A stretch of 64,000 nt of DNA from DATBGO01 sp963695645 (GTDB taxonomy: Bacteria; Actinomycetota; Actinomycetes; Streptosporangiales; Streptosporangiaceae), in contig CAVOHC010000011.1 in the NCBI GenBank assembly GCA_963695645.1, positions 124,001 through 188,000 of the forward strand, given 5' to 3'. The position numbers were made by a program, and so were the translations under genes. The notes beneath the pieces were generated by a model, which ran no database searches, was not told the origin of the DNA, and saw only the letters and a list, made by a program, of their open reading frames with translations. Numbering within the stretch: the first letter of the stretch is position 1; every line of letters begins with the position of its first letter. Shown piece after piece: positions 45,474 through 53,965 of the stretch.

Positions 45474-46787
45474 TCATCGGTATGCCCGGAGCGCCTGCCA
45501 GCCGTCCCTCGCCAGATGTCGCATCCTGACCTTGTTGAGGCTGACCGCCCGGAAGAACTCCCTGGCCATACCGAGCTTGGGATGCGGGTTAGTGACGGTG
45601 AACACCTGCTCGACGAAGTCGCAGGCCAGTCCCGGGTAGTCCCGCTGCATCCGGTCGGCGAGCACGATGTCGGCCGCGTTGCGCAGCCGCTTGTGGTCGG
45701 CGAGCACGAAGCTCGACTGCAGCCGCCGCCGGTAGCCGGCCAGGCCGCGGGCGGAGGTGTCGCCTGCCGCGATCGCCTCGGCGGCGGTCCGGCCTGCTGC
45801 CAGCCCGGCGCCGATCGCGAAGTTGACGCCCTCCAGCCACAGGCCGGCAGCCAGGCACATGGACGCCGCGTCGCCGGCCACCAGCATGCCGTCGATCGCC
45901 AGCCGCGGCATGGCCCGGTAGCCGCCCTCGGGGATCAGGTGGGCGGAATACTCCTTCAGTTCCGCGCCCCGCAGGTACGGCGCGATCGCCGGGTGCGCCT
46001 TGACGCCGGCGACGAGCTCCTCGGGCCGGATTTTAGCCTCGGCCAGGCCCTCGAGTCCGACCACGACGCCCACGTTGACCGTGTCGAGGTTGGTGTAGAG
46101 GAAGCCGCCGCCGGGAATCCCGCTGGTGCAGCCGAGCATCTCGATGTCCATGCCCTCGTCGCCGAATAGGCCGAACCGCTTGTCAATCACCTCGCGCGGC
46201 AGCGCGAGGGTCTCCTTGACGCCCAGGGTTGTGTGGGCCGGGCTGGTGCGCGGCAGCAGCCCGGCCTCCTTGGCCAGGAACGAGTTCACGCCGTCGCAGG
46301 CGATCACCATCCTGGCGCGGATGTCGCCGCCGGGCCGGTCGGTGCGTACCCCGGCGATCCGGCCGGCGGAGTCCCGCAGCAGGCCGGTGGCCACTGTCGA
46401 GCTGATCAGCCGGGCGCCGGCGGCGACCGCCTTGCCGGCCAGCCAGGTGTCGAAGTCGGCGCGGTAGGTGGTCATCCCGTTGTAGGGCGGCTGATCCCAG
46501 GCCTTGGTGCGGTAGTCGACGGTCAGCGCCTGGGTCGGCGTCATGAGCATGGTGGCGCGCCGGGTTACCCACCGCTGCACCGGCACCTCGGTCCACCAGC
46601 GCGGCACGACATTGTCGAGGATCCGCCCGTACACCACGCCGCCGTAGACGTTCTTGGCGCCGGGGAAGGCCCCGCGCTCCACCATGACCACATCACGGCC
46701 TGCCTTGGCGAGCTCCAGTGCCGCGGCCGACCCGGCGGGCCCGGCGCCGACGACCACCGCGTCGACGGTCAGCACGTCATCCGGCAC
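45474..46787 (-). CDS. fixC: FixC-like ETF:quinone oxidoreductase flavoprotein
   Basis: 437 residues. N-terminal FAD motif VVVGAGPAGSAAALELAKAG, MVERGAFPGAKNVYGGVVY, second FAD motif DGMLVAGDAASMCLAAGLW and a FixC-type C-terminus. It should pass ETF electrons to the membrane quinone. Overlaps ETF alpha by 11 bases. Confidence 0.93.
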   Translation of the reverse strand: MPDDVLTVDAVVVGAGPAGSAAALELAKAGRDVVMVERGAFPGAKNVYGGVVYGRILDNVVPRWWTEVPVQRWVTRRATMLMTPTQALTVDYRTKAWDQPPYNGMTTYRADFDTWLAGKAVAAGARLISSTVATGLLRDSAGRIAGVRTDRPGGDIRARMVIACDGVNSFLAKEAGLLPRTSPAHTTLGVKETLALPREVIDKRFGLFGDEGMDIEMLGCTSGIPGGGFLYTNLDTVNVGVVVGLEGLAEAKIRPEELVAGVKAHPAIAPYLRGAELKEYSAHLIPEGGYRAMPRLAIDGMLVAGDAASMCLAAGLWLEGVNFAIGAGLAAGRTAAEAIAAGDTSARGLAGYRRRLQSSFVLADHKRLRNAADIVLADRMQRDYPGLACDFVEQVFTVTNPHPKLGMAREFFRAVSLNKVRMRHLARDGWQALRAYR

Positions 46788-47757
46788 GGCTCGCCCCCGT
46801 CGGAAGGGCCGCCGCCAGGGGCGCGGTCACGCCGAGCCGTTCGGCCAACTCCCTGAGCACCGCCGGGGCGTCGGCGACGATACCGAGATCGGCCATCGCC
46901 GTCATCGGGCAGGACGAGTCGGTATTTACGCTCACCACGTGCTCCGGCGCGCCGAGCCCGCCGACGTGCTGCGCGGCGCCGGAGATGCCGAACGCGATGT
47001 ACAGCCCCGGGCTGACGGACACCCCGGTGATGCCGATCTGCCGGTCGTAGCTCATCCAGCCCGCGTCGGTCACGACCCGGGTAGCGCCCGCGCTCGCCGC
47101 CAGCGCTGCCCCCACGTCGGCCAGCATCCGCATCACCGCCGCGCCGTCCGCGCCGGCCGGCACCAGGCCGGCGCCGCCGCCCACGATCCGGCGGGCCTCG
47201 GACAGGTCCGCCGTACTTGGCTCAGGTTGCAGCACCTCGATGCTCTCGGCATCGCAGCCGGTCCCGGCCGCGGCCAGCGGCAGCGTGCGCACCTGGACTG
47301 AGGCCGCCAGCCCGGGTTTGCCGCGGCTACCGGGCCGCAGCGTCACCACCACCGGCCCGTCCACCCCCACCCGCACCGACAGCCGGTCGTCGAGCCTGGT
47401 CACCTCCACCTCCTCCGGTGCGCACCGGACGGCGCCTGCCAGCAGCGGCCGGCCCAGGGCCACGGCCAGCCTCGGCGCGAGATCACGGCCGTCCGGTGAC
47501 TCGGGCAGCAGCACCATGTCCACGCCAGCGAGCGCCTCGGCCAGTGCGCTGGCCAGTGCGGCCGGGGCGACCGAGGACCGCTCGGCCAGCCAGACCCGGC
47601 TGGCCGAGTTCAGCCGGCCGGCCGCCGCGCCGGTCTCCGACCCCGCCACCAGCACCGCGCCGCCTGCCTCGGCCACCGTCTCGTCCGCCCCGGCCGGCAG
47701 CTGGCCGTCGCGGACCACCACGACGGCCAGGAACTTGATGTCGGCCGGGATGGTCAT
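46777..47757 (-). CDS. etfA: Electron transfer flavoprotein alpha subunit, mycofactocin-associated
   Basis: 326 residues from ATG at 47757, overlapping the OYE-2 stop as ATGA. The C-terminal FAD site is recognisable: SPGLYIAFGISGAAQHVGG and VSVNTDSSCPMTAMADLGIV. The conserved GQTG before it reads GITG. The N-terminal domain is divergent. Partner of the ETF beta in this operon. Confidence 0.88.
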   Translation of the reverse strand: MTIPADIKFLAVVVVRDGQLPAGADETVAEAGGAVLVAGSETGAAAGRLNSASRVWLAERSSVAPAALASALAEALAGVDMVLLPESPDGRDLAPRLAVALGRPLLAGAVRCAPEEVEVTRLDDRLSVRVGVDGPVVVTLRPGSRGKPGLAASVQVRTLPLAAAGTGCDAESIEVLQPEPSTADLSEARRIVGGGAGLVPAGADGAAVMRMLADVGAALAASAGATRVVTDAGWMSYDRQIGITGVSVSPGLYIAFGISGAAQHVGGLGAPEHVVSVNTDSSCPMTAMADLGIVADAPAVLRELAERLGVTAPLAAALPTGASRAG

Positions 47758-49733
47758 AGCGCCACCGCCACCCGGTGTCCCTCGATCACGGCGGCGTGCG
47801 CCCGGCGCGGCGTGACGCAATCGCCGGCGCGGTGCACCTCGAACGACGCGGCCTGCAGCTGCTGCCACAGCTCGTCCTCGGGCGCCTGATGGACCGCGCA
47901 CACTACCCAGTCGCAGCGCCGTTGCGCGGGCTGGCCGGTGGGATGGTGCAGCAGCGAGAGCTCGACCCGGCCCGAGCCGCCGTCCTGCCCGTCGCCGCCA
48001 GCGGCGCCGACCACCACCAGGTCGGTGGCCTGGCGGATTCCCTTGGCATGCGCCCGCACGTTAAAGGTCTCCATGTCCAGGGTGACGCCGAGATCCTGGC
48101 CGACGACCATGCCGGCGGTGATGATCTCTACCGCACAGCCACGATCTGCCAGCAGCTCGGCGACGCTGGTGGCCTGGTGGAAGCCGAGGTCGTCGACGAC
48201 AATCACCTGCCCGGCCGGCGCGGCTCGGCCTTCGAGCACGTCGCGGACGTCCACAACCCGCGGATGACCGGCGGCCCAGTACGGCGGCTGCGGCCGCGCC
48301 CCGGTGGCCAGCACCACGGCGTCCGGCGACTCGGCGCGCAGCCACTGCGCCGTGGCAGCCACGCCGGTCTTGATCTCGACCCCGGAGCGCTGGCATTCCG
48401 CCGCCAGGTTGCGCACTACGTCGAGGAACTCTGCGCGGGACGGGACTGAGGCGGCTGCGACCACCTGGCCGCCAGTGCGCGGCTGCCGCTCCAGCAGCGT
48501 GACCCGGTGGCCGCGCTGGGCCGCGGTGGCTGCCGCCTGCAGCCCGGCCGGGCCGCCGCCGACCACGATCACCCGCCTGCCGCGGCGGTGCGGCGGCGGG
48601 AGCAGCACGGCCTCCCGGCCGGTTCGCGGGTTCTCGATACAGCCCAGCCAGCGGTTCAGGCCCATCCGGCCGACGCATTCCTGGTTGCACGACAGGCAGG
48701 TGCGGATCTGCGTGGCGTGCCCTGCGCGCGCCTTGGCGGCGAAGTCGGGATCGGCGATCTGCCCGCGCACCACGCCGACCAGGTCGCAATGTCCCTCCGC
48801 CAGCGCGCGCTCGGCCTGGACCGGATCCTTGATCCGGCCCACCCCGATCACCGGCAGCCTGACCGCCCGGCGGATGGCGTTGGCGATGAACAGCGCGTAC
48901 CCGGGCGGGATGGTCATAGACGCCTCGATCATGAACAGCGTCGCCGTGGCCACGCCGATCGAGGTATTGATGTAGTCAACCTGGCCGGTCGCCTCCACCA
49001 TCTTGGCCACCTCGACCGCCTCGTCGAGCGTGCTCCCGCCCTCGATCAGCTCGTCGCCGCAGATCCGCACACCGAGCGCCCGGTCGGGCCCGATCGCCTC
49101 GCGCACGGCATCGACGATTTCCAGCAGGATCCGGGCACGGGCCGGCAACGAGCCGCCGTAAGCGTCGGTGCGCTTGTTCGTCGCGGGGGACAGGAATCCG
49201 CGCACGATGGAGGAATGCGAGCATTGCAATTCGACGCCGTCGAATCCGCCTTCCGCGCAGTGCCCGGCCACCGTGCCGTAGCCGGCCACGATCTCGGCGA
49301 TCTCGTGCCGCTCCACGGCCTTGGGCACCTCGCGGAACATCGGATCCGGCACCGGGCTGGGCGCCCACACGGGCAGCCGGGAGAACATCGACGAGGCCTG
49401 GCCGCCATTGTGGTTCAGCTGGGCGAAGATCGGCACGGCGTGGACATGCGCCGCCGCTGTCATCTTCCGGTAGCCGGGGATGACCGCCCGGTGGAAGCCG
49501 TGGATCAGCTTCTCGTAGGGCCAGTCGGTCGGATGCGTCGAGTGCTCCTCCGTGATGATCAGCCCCACGCCGCCCGCCGCGCGAGCCGCGAAGTAGTCGG
49601 CGTGCTGCTGGCTGGGCAGGCCGTCCTCGGCGTAGTTGGTCAGGTGCGCGGAGAACACGATCCGGTTGCGGACCACCACCGGGCCGATCCGCAGCGGCGA
49701 GAACAGGTACCGGTACCTGCTGCCCCCGCTCAC
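47754..49733 (-). CDS. Mycofactocin-system FadH/OYE-family oxidoreductase 2
   Basis: 659 residues. OYE-type TIM barrel (YLFSPLRIGPVVVRNRIVFS, HSSIVRGFLSPATNKRTDAYGG) then CLSCNQECVGRMGLNRWLGC for a 4Fe-4S cluster, and an FAD/NAD(P) half starting VIVVGGGPAGLQAAATAAQR. Resembles 2,4-dienoyl-CoA reductase. Overlaps its neighbours by ATGA at both ends. Likely an electron-handling enzyme of the mycofactocin system; substrate unproven. Confidence 0.9.
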   Translation of the reverse strand: MSGGSRYRYLFSPLRIGPVVVRNRIVFSAHLTNYAEDGLPSQQHADYFAARAAGGVGLIITEEHSTHPTDWPYEKLIHGFHRAVIPGYRKMTAAAHVHAVPIFAQLNHNGGQASSMFSRLPVWAPSPVPDPMFREVPKAVERHEIAEIVAGYGTVAGHCAEGGFDGVELQCSHSSIVRGFLSPATNKRTDAYGGSLPARARILLEIVDAVREAIGPDRALGVRICGDELIEGGSTLDEAVEVAKMVEATGQVDYINTSIGVATATLFMIEASMTIPPGYALFIANAIRRAVRLPVIGVGRIKDPVQAERALAEGHCDLVGVVRGQIADPDFAAKARAGHATQIRTCLSCNQECVGRMGLNRWLGCIENPRTGREAVLLPPPHRRGRRVIVVGGGPAGLQAAATAAQRGHRVTLLERQPRTGGQVVAAASVPSRAEFLDVVRNLAAECQRSGVEIKTGVAATAQWLRAESPDAVVLATGARPQPPYWAAGHPRVVDVRDVLEGRAAPAGQVIVVDDLGFHQATSVAELLADRGCAVEIITAGMVVGQDLGVTLDMETFNVRAHAKGIRQATDLVVVGAAGGDGQDGGSGRVELSLLHHPTGQPAQRRCDWVVCAVHQAPEDELWQQLQAASFEVHRAGDCVTPRRAHAAVIEGHRVAVAL

Positions 49734-51745
49734 CGGCCGCCTCCGGTCTCGGTAAGGACCTGGCGGGCGTGCGGCAGGTCGGCCAGCTCGCCAGCCGCGC
49801 CAATCGCCAGCGCAACCCGGCGGGCCTCTAGCACCGCCTCAAGCACAGTCCGTGGCGCCACGCAGTCGCCAGCCCGCGGGGTGCCGGGCCGGTGCAGGTA
49901 CAGAGTCTGCTCCGGCAGCCGATGCCCGCAATGCACCACGAACGCGCAGTCCACCGTGCGCTGCTCGCCGGTCCACCGGTCCTCCAGCAGCACGTGGTCG
50001 CCGGCCACGCATCGGAGCAGGCTGCGCAGTTCGCGAGCCACGCCGGCCCGCTGCAGCCGCGAGTTGGCCTCGGCGAGGTCACCAGTGATGGCCAGCTGCG
50101 TGCCGGCGATCTGGTCCTGGGTGACGATCGACGCCGCCCGGCCGCTCGCGGCGAGCAGCTCGGCGATGCCGACCCCGACCGGCCCGCCGACCGGGTCGAA
50201 CACCACCGCCCGTCCGGCCGGCAGCCGGTGCAGTGCTGCGGAGTTCACCAGGCCGATCAGGTCGGCGGCATCCAGCACGCGCGCACCCGTGGCGGTGCGG
50301 TAGTCACGCGGGCCCGGAACTGATCCGGTGGCCAGCACTACCCGCACGCCGCTGGCCAGCGCGTCGTCCATTTCGGCTGCGGTGACCTCGTGCGCCAGCG
50401 ATATCGTCACGCCCAGCCGCCCCAGCTCCCGGCGCCACCAGTCCACCGCCACGCCCAGTCGCTGCCGTCCGTAGACCAGGGCCGCCGCCGCCAGCATGCC
50501 GCCCAGTGCGGGCGCGCGCTCCGCAAGGCGCACGTGGTGCCCGTGCACGGCCAGCACGCGGGCGGCTTCCATCCCGGCCGGGCCGCCGCCGACCACCAGC
50601 ACCGACTTGCGAGTCTGGTCCCGGCCGCCGGCGTCGTTGCCATTCTCGTCGAGTTCATAGCCGCTGCCGGGCTCGATGACGCAGGTGATGACCGGGTTCC
50701 TGCTGTCCCGGACCATGCAGGCCTGGTTGCACAGCAGGCAGGGGCGGATCCGATCCTGTTCTCCGGCGCGGCACCGGGTGACGAGGTCGGGATCGGTGAT
50801 CTGCGCCCTGGTCATCTCCACCAGGTCGGCTGCCCCGCCGTCCAGCGCGCACTGTGCCTGGCCGGGATCCACCACGCTGCCCTGCAGCACCACCGGGACG
50901 GCGCCGTCGACCGCAGCGCGGACCTGCCGGCACAGGTCCATGCAGGAACCCGGCTCCGTATGCAGGTCGGGCCGGGTGGCCGACACCGAGTAGATCGACC
51001 CGCGCACCACCACGAGGTAGTCCGCCAGCGCGGCCAGCCGCGCGGCCTGCCCGGCGGCAAGTTCCGGCGTCACGCCGGCCCAGGGCGCCAGCTCGTCGCA
51101 GCACAGCCGCAGTCCGAGCACCCGCCCGGCGCCGAGCGGGCCCCGCACGGCGCGCAGCACGCGCTCGGTGAGCAGCAGCCGGTCCTGGCCGTACTCGTCG
51201 CCGCGCTGGTTCGTCAGCCCGGACTGGAACTGGCGCAGCAGCGAGTGCTGGCCGGCGTTGATCTCGACGCCATCGAGGTCGGCTCCGGCGGCGAGGACGG
51301 CGGCCGCGGCGAAGCCGTCGACCAGCGCGTCGATCTCGGCGCCGGCCATCTCCATGGGCAGTTCGCGCGAGCCCGCGTCCGGTACCCGTGACGGGGCCCA
51401 CAGCGCGGACTGGGAGAACGCCGAGGAGCCCTGCATCCCGGCGTGGCCGAGCCCGGCCAGCACCAGCGCGCCGTGCGGCCGGCTGGCCGCGACGGTCCGG
51501 GCCCAGCCCGGCCCGCATTCCGCGGCCAGCGGTGCACGCTCGTAGGGCCAGTCCGACGGGTGCACGCTCGCCGTCTCAGTCACGATGACGCCGCTGCCCC
51601 CCGACGCCCGCCGCGCGTAGTAGGCGACGTGCCGCGCCGAGATGTCCCGGCGCTGGCCGAGGTTGGTCTCGTGCGGCCCGAACATCACCCGGCAGGGCGC
51701 CCGGCGCGGCCCGAGATCGACCGGCCCGGTCAGGGTCGTGCTCAC
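49730..51745 (-). CDS. Mycofactocin-system FadH/OYE-family oxidoreductase 1
   Basis: 671 residues from GTG at 51745, overlapping the mftC stop as GTGA. Same layout as its neighbour: an OYE barrel (VMFGPHETNLGQRRDISARH, HSLLRQFQSGLTNQRGDEYG), Fe-S motif CLLCNQACMVRDSRNPVITC, then an FAD half from VLVVGGGPAGMEAARVLAVH. The pair probably forms a heteromeric iron-sulfur flavoenzyme. Placed where mftD usually follows mftC. Confidence 0.9.
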   Translation of the reverse strand: MSTTLTGPVDLGPRRAPCRVMFGPHETNLGQRRDISARHVAYYARRASGGSGVIVTETASVHPSDWPYERAPLAAECGPGWARTVAASRPHGALVLAGLGHAGMQGSSAFSQSALWAPSRVPDAGSRELPMEMAGAEIDALVDGFAAAAVLAAGADLDGVEINAGQHSLLRQFQSGLTNQRGDEYGQDRLLLTERVLRAVRGPLGAGRVLGLRLCCDELAPWAGVTPELAAGQAARLAALADYLVVVRGSIYSVSATRPDLHTEPGSCMDLCRQVRAAVDGAVPVVLQGSVVDPGQAQCALDGGAADLVEMTRAQITDPDLVTRCRAGEQDRIRPCLLCNQACMVRDSRNPVITCVIEPGSGYELDENGNDAGGRDQTRKSVLVVGGGPAGMEAARVLAVHGHHVRLAERAPALGGMLAAAALVYGRQRLGVAVDWWRRELGRLGVTISLAHEVTAAEMDDALASGVRVVLATGSVPGPRDYRTATGARVLDAADLIGLVNSAALHRLPAGRAVVFDPVGGPVGVGIAELLAASGRAASIVTQDQIAGTQLAITGDLAEANSRLQRAGVARELRSLLRCVAGDHVLLEDRWTGEQRTVDCAFVVHCGHRLPEQTLYLHRPGTPRAGDCVAPRTVLEAVLEARRVALAIGAAGELADLPHARQVLTETGGGR

Positions 51746-52950
51746 TCCGTTACCGCCAGCGGGCTGGAGTCGCATGGCTTCGCCGGGACCCGCACCGACG
51801 GCATGCCCATGGCCACGGCCCGGCGGCGGGAATGGTCCTTGCCTGGCCGCGGCAGCCCGCCGTGGCCGGAGTCGCTGAGTGCGCTGGCGCCATGCCCCTT
51901 GACGCACTCTGGATCGGGCCCGTCCAGCGGCAGGCCGGTGAAGAACTTCGCCGCCATGCAGCCGCCCTGGCAGGAGCGGAAAGCAGAGCAGGAGCGGCAC
52001 GCTCCGCCCGATGTCTCGGTACGCAATTCGGCGAACAGCGGCGCGGAGCGCCATACCTCGGCGAAGCCGCCGGGTGAGCGCACGGTGCCGGCCTTGAATG
52101 CATCGTGGATCGCGAACGGGCAGGCGTAGACATCGCCGACCGGATCGATCAGGCAGACTACCCGGCCGGCGCCGCAGAGGTTCAGTCCTGGCAGCGGGGT
52201 GGCACCCAGCGCGTTGAGGTGGAAGAAGGAATCACCGGTCAGCACCCGGTCGCCGTGCTCGACCAGCCACGAGTAGATCGCTCGCTGCTGCTGGTCCGTC
52301 GGGTGCAGGTCGTGCCAGACGTCCGCGCCGCGGCCGGATGGGCGCAGCCGGGTGATCCGCAGCTGGGCGCCGAACCGGCCGGCGATCGCCGCGAACTCGT
52401 CCAGCTGGGGCACGTTGTGCCGGGTCATCACCACGGAGATCTTGAAATCCCGGAAGCCCGCCTCGGCCAGGTTCTGCATCGCGCGCAGCGCCATGTCATA
52501 GGAGCCGTGCCCGCGGACCGCGTCATTGACCTCCCTGCTCGCGCCATCCAGCGAGACCTGCACGTCGACGTAGTCCGTGGCGGCCAGGCGCCGCGCGTGC
52601 TCAGCGTCGAGCCGCAGCCCGTTGGTGGAGAACTTCACGCCGACCTGGCTGGCCACCGCGTAATCCAGGAGCTCCCAGAAGTCCGGCCGTACCGTCGGCT
52701 CGCCGCCGCCGACGTTGACGTAGAACACTTGCATGGCCCGCAGCTCGTCGATCAGCGACCGCATCTCGGCGGTGGTCAGCTCGGCTGGGTCGCGCCGGCC
52801 GGAAGACGACAGGCAGTGCTTGCAGGACAGGTTGCAGGCGTACGTCCATTCCCAGGTCAGGCAGATCGGCGCGGCAAGGCCGCCCTTGAACTGCTCCGCC
52901 AGGGCCGGTACGCGCTGACTTCGCCCCGGCTCGCAGCTAGTGGTCATCAT
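51742..52950 (-). CDS. mftC: Mycofactocin radical SAM maturase MftC
   Basis: 402 residues. Radical SAM cluster CNLSCKHC (Cys 39, 43, 46) in WTYACNLSCKHCLSSSG, and a Cys-rich SPASM tail (CGAGRVVC, GGACRSCSAFRSCQGGC, ECVKGHG). MftC decarboxylates and crosslinks the Val-Tyr end of MftA. Start overlaps the MftB stop as ATGATGA. Confidence 0.97.
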   Translation of the reverse strand: MMTTSCEPGRSQRVPALAEQFKGGLAAPICLTWEWTYACNLSCKHCLSSSGRRDPAELTTAEMRSLIDELRAMQVFYVNVGGGEPTVRPDFWELLDYAVASQVGVKFSTNGLRLDAEHARRLAATDYVDVQVSLDGASREVNDAVRGHGSYDMALRAMQNLAEAGFRDFKISVVMTRHNVPQLDEFAAIAGRFGAQLRITRLRPSGRGADVWHDLHPTDQQQRAIYSWLVEHGDRVLTGDSFFHLNALGATPLPGLNLCGAGRVVCLIDPVGDVYACPFAIHDAFKAGTVRSPGGFAEVWRSAPLFAELRTETSGGACRSCSAFRSCQGGCMAAKFFTGLPLDGPDPECVKGHGASALSDSGHGGLPRPGKDHSRRRAVAMGMPSVRVPAKPCDSSPLAVTE

Positions 52951-53234
52951 GGCGGGTCACCTGAGCCCGGCTGGGGGACGATCATGTCAGCCGCGGCCAG
53001 CGCGGCCAGCGCCCGCAGATAGGCGTCGCGCCGGCCGCCGGGCATGGCGGCCAGGGCATCGGACACGCTGTGGTGGGCGCCCAGCCCGCGCACCAGCTCG
53101 ACGAGATCAGGTGCCTTCAGGAACGACAGCCGCCGGGTGCCGAAATGGTAGGCGAGCGCCCCGAACGGCTCAGGGCGCAGCGCGACATCGGGGTTGAGCT
53201 GGTAGCCGCGGCCCGGCTCGAATGGTGCGGTCAT
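52947..53234 (-). CDS. mftB: Mycofactocin chaperone MftB
   Basis: 95 residues from ATG at 53234. The RRE-like winged fold is recognisable: PGRGYQLNPDVALRPEPFGA, YHFGTRRLSFLKAPDLVELV. It binds the MftA leader and presents it to MftC. Lies 17 bases after mftA. Confidence 0.95.
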   Translation of the reverse strand: MTAPFEPGRGYQLNPDVALRPEPFGALAYHFGTRRLSFLKAPDLVELVRGLGAHHSVSDALAAMPGGRRDAYLRALAALAAADMIVPQPGSGDPP

Positions 53235-53251
53235 CGCGATGGCCCCGGTTC

Positions 53252-53407
53252 CTAGTAGACGCCGCACATTCCATCGATCGAGACTTCCTCGACCAGCAGC
53301 TCCTCGGTGATGCCCGGGTCATCATCGATGCCGCAGTCGTCGGTGGCATCGGCGCTGCGCGATGCCGTATCGGCCTCGGGCCTGTCGGCTCGGGTGTCCT
53401 GCTGCAT
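53252..53407 (-). CDS. mftA: Mycofactocin precursor peptide MftA
   Basis: 51 residues from ATG at 53407, chosen for its AGGAGG six bases upstream; the frame is open to 53440. Ends in the diagnostic SIDGMCGVY, whose last Val-Tyr becomes the cofactor. The acidic leader (ITEELLVEEVSIDG) is typical; DDCGIDD adds a leader Cys. First gene of the operon. Confidence 0.97.
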   Translation of the reverse strand: MQQDTRADRPEADTASRSADATDDCGIDDDPGITEELLVEEVSIDGMCGVY

Positions 53408-53939
53408 GGGAATCCTCCTAGCGGCGGGCTGCGACGACACCTGGGTGCTCCGTCGGCCGGTGGCGCCCGATGTTGGCGACGGTATGAGCTGGCGCGAGCC
53501 CTGTCACCATGCTTCCGGCTGTCATCGCCCCGTCCGGTTGGGCAGGTACCCGGGCCCGCGGGATCGTCTCGGCCCGGCCCGGCGGCCGCAACTCAGGCGG
53601 CACGGCCGTGCCTGGCCGGTGCCGGCTGGCCGGCAGCTTGCAGGCATCGCGCGAGCGGCCCTGGCCCGCCCGCGGCTGGCCTGGGGGCGGCCCGTTCGAT
53701 CGGGCAGGCGCGGTCCCTGCCCGTCCGGGCCGAATGCGGTCGCTGTCGGGCGGAATCGGCGCGCGCGGGTTCCGGGATCGGAGCGCCGCGGCTTAGCCTC
53801 GCCGCAACGGTGCCCCCGCTGACCGGGTACGGCCCGCTAGCGCCGGTTCCCGCGCAGCCAACCGCGGAACCCGGCGCCGGGGCAGTCAGCACCCATGGTG
53901 CGCGGGCGCGCGATCCATACGGAGAGGAGCCGGTACGCC
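53408..53939. promoter_or_regulatory. Divergent control region between mftA and the methanol dehydrogenase gene
   Basis: 532 bases without a gene. Must hold the promoters of both the mft operon and the mno gene. Contains an imperfect hairpin at 53840-53877 and the first copy of a repeated leader. Binding sites of the nearby two-component regulator are expected here but none could be assigned. Confidence 0.6.
53414..53419 (-). promoter_or_regulatory. Ribosome binding site of mftA
   Basis: AGGAGG on the coding strand, six bases before ATG at 53407; it decides between the two possible mftA starts. Confidence 0.85.
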
Positions 53940-53965
53940 ATGCAGGTCGATGAACTGCTCAAGCC
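53836..53965 (+). repeat. mno leader repeat, copy A
   Basis: Covers an imperfect hairpin, the mno ribosome site and the first nine codons. From 53872 to 53965 it matches 55295-55388 at 90 of 94 positions. Confidence 0.85.

Noticed and set aside
48507..50303. 598-residue plus-strand frame opposite the OYE genes
   Set aside because: Low-complexity shadow; the minus-strand frames have clear iron-sulfur flavoprotein motifs.
53408..53940. Sigma-type -35/-10 boxes for mno and mftA
   Set aside because: Several weak matches in GC-rich DNA, none better than chance.
53222..53953. Plus-strand frame across mftA and the control region
   Set aside because: Overlaps mftA antisense and reads into the mno start out of frame; no features.
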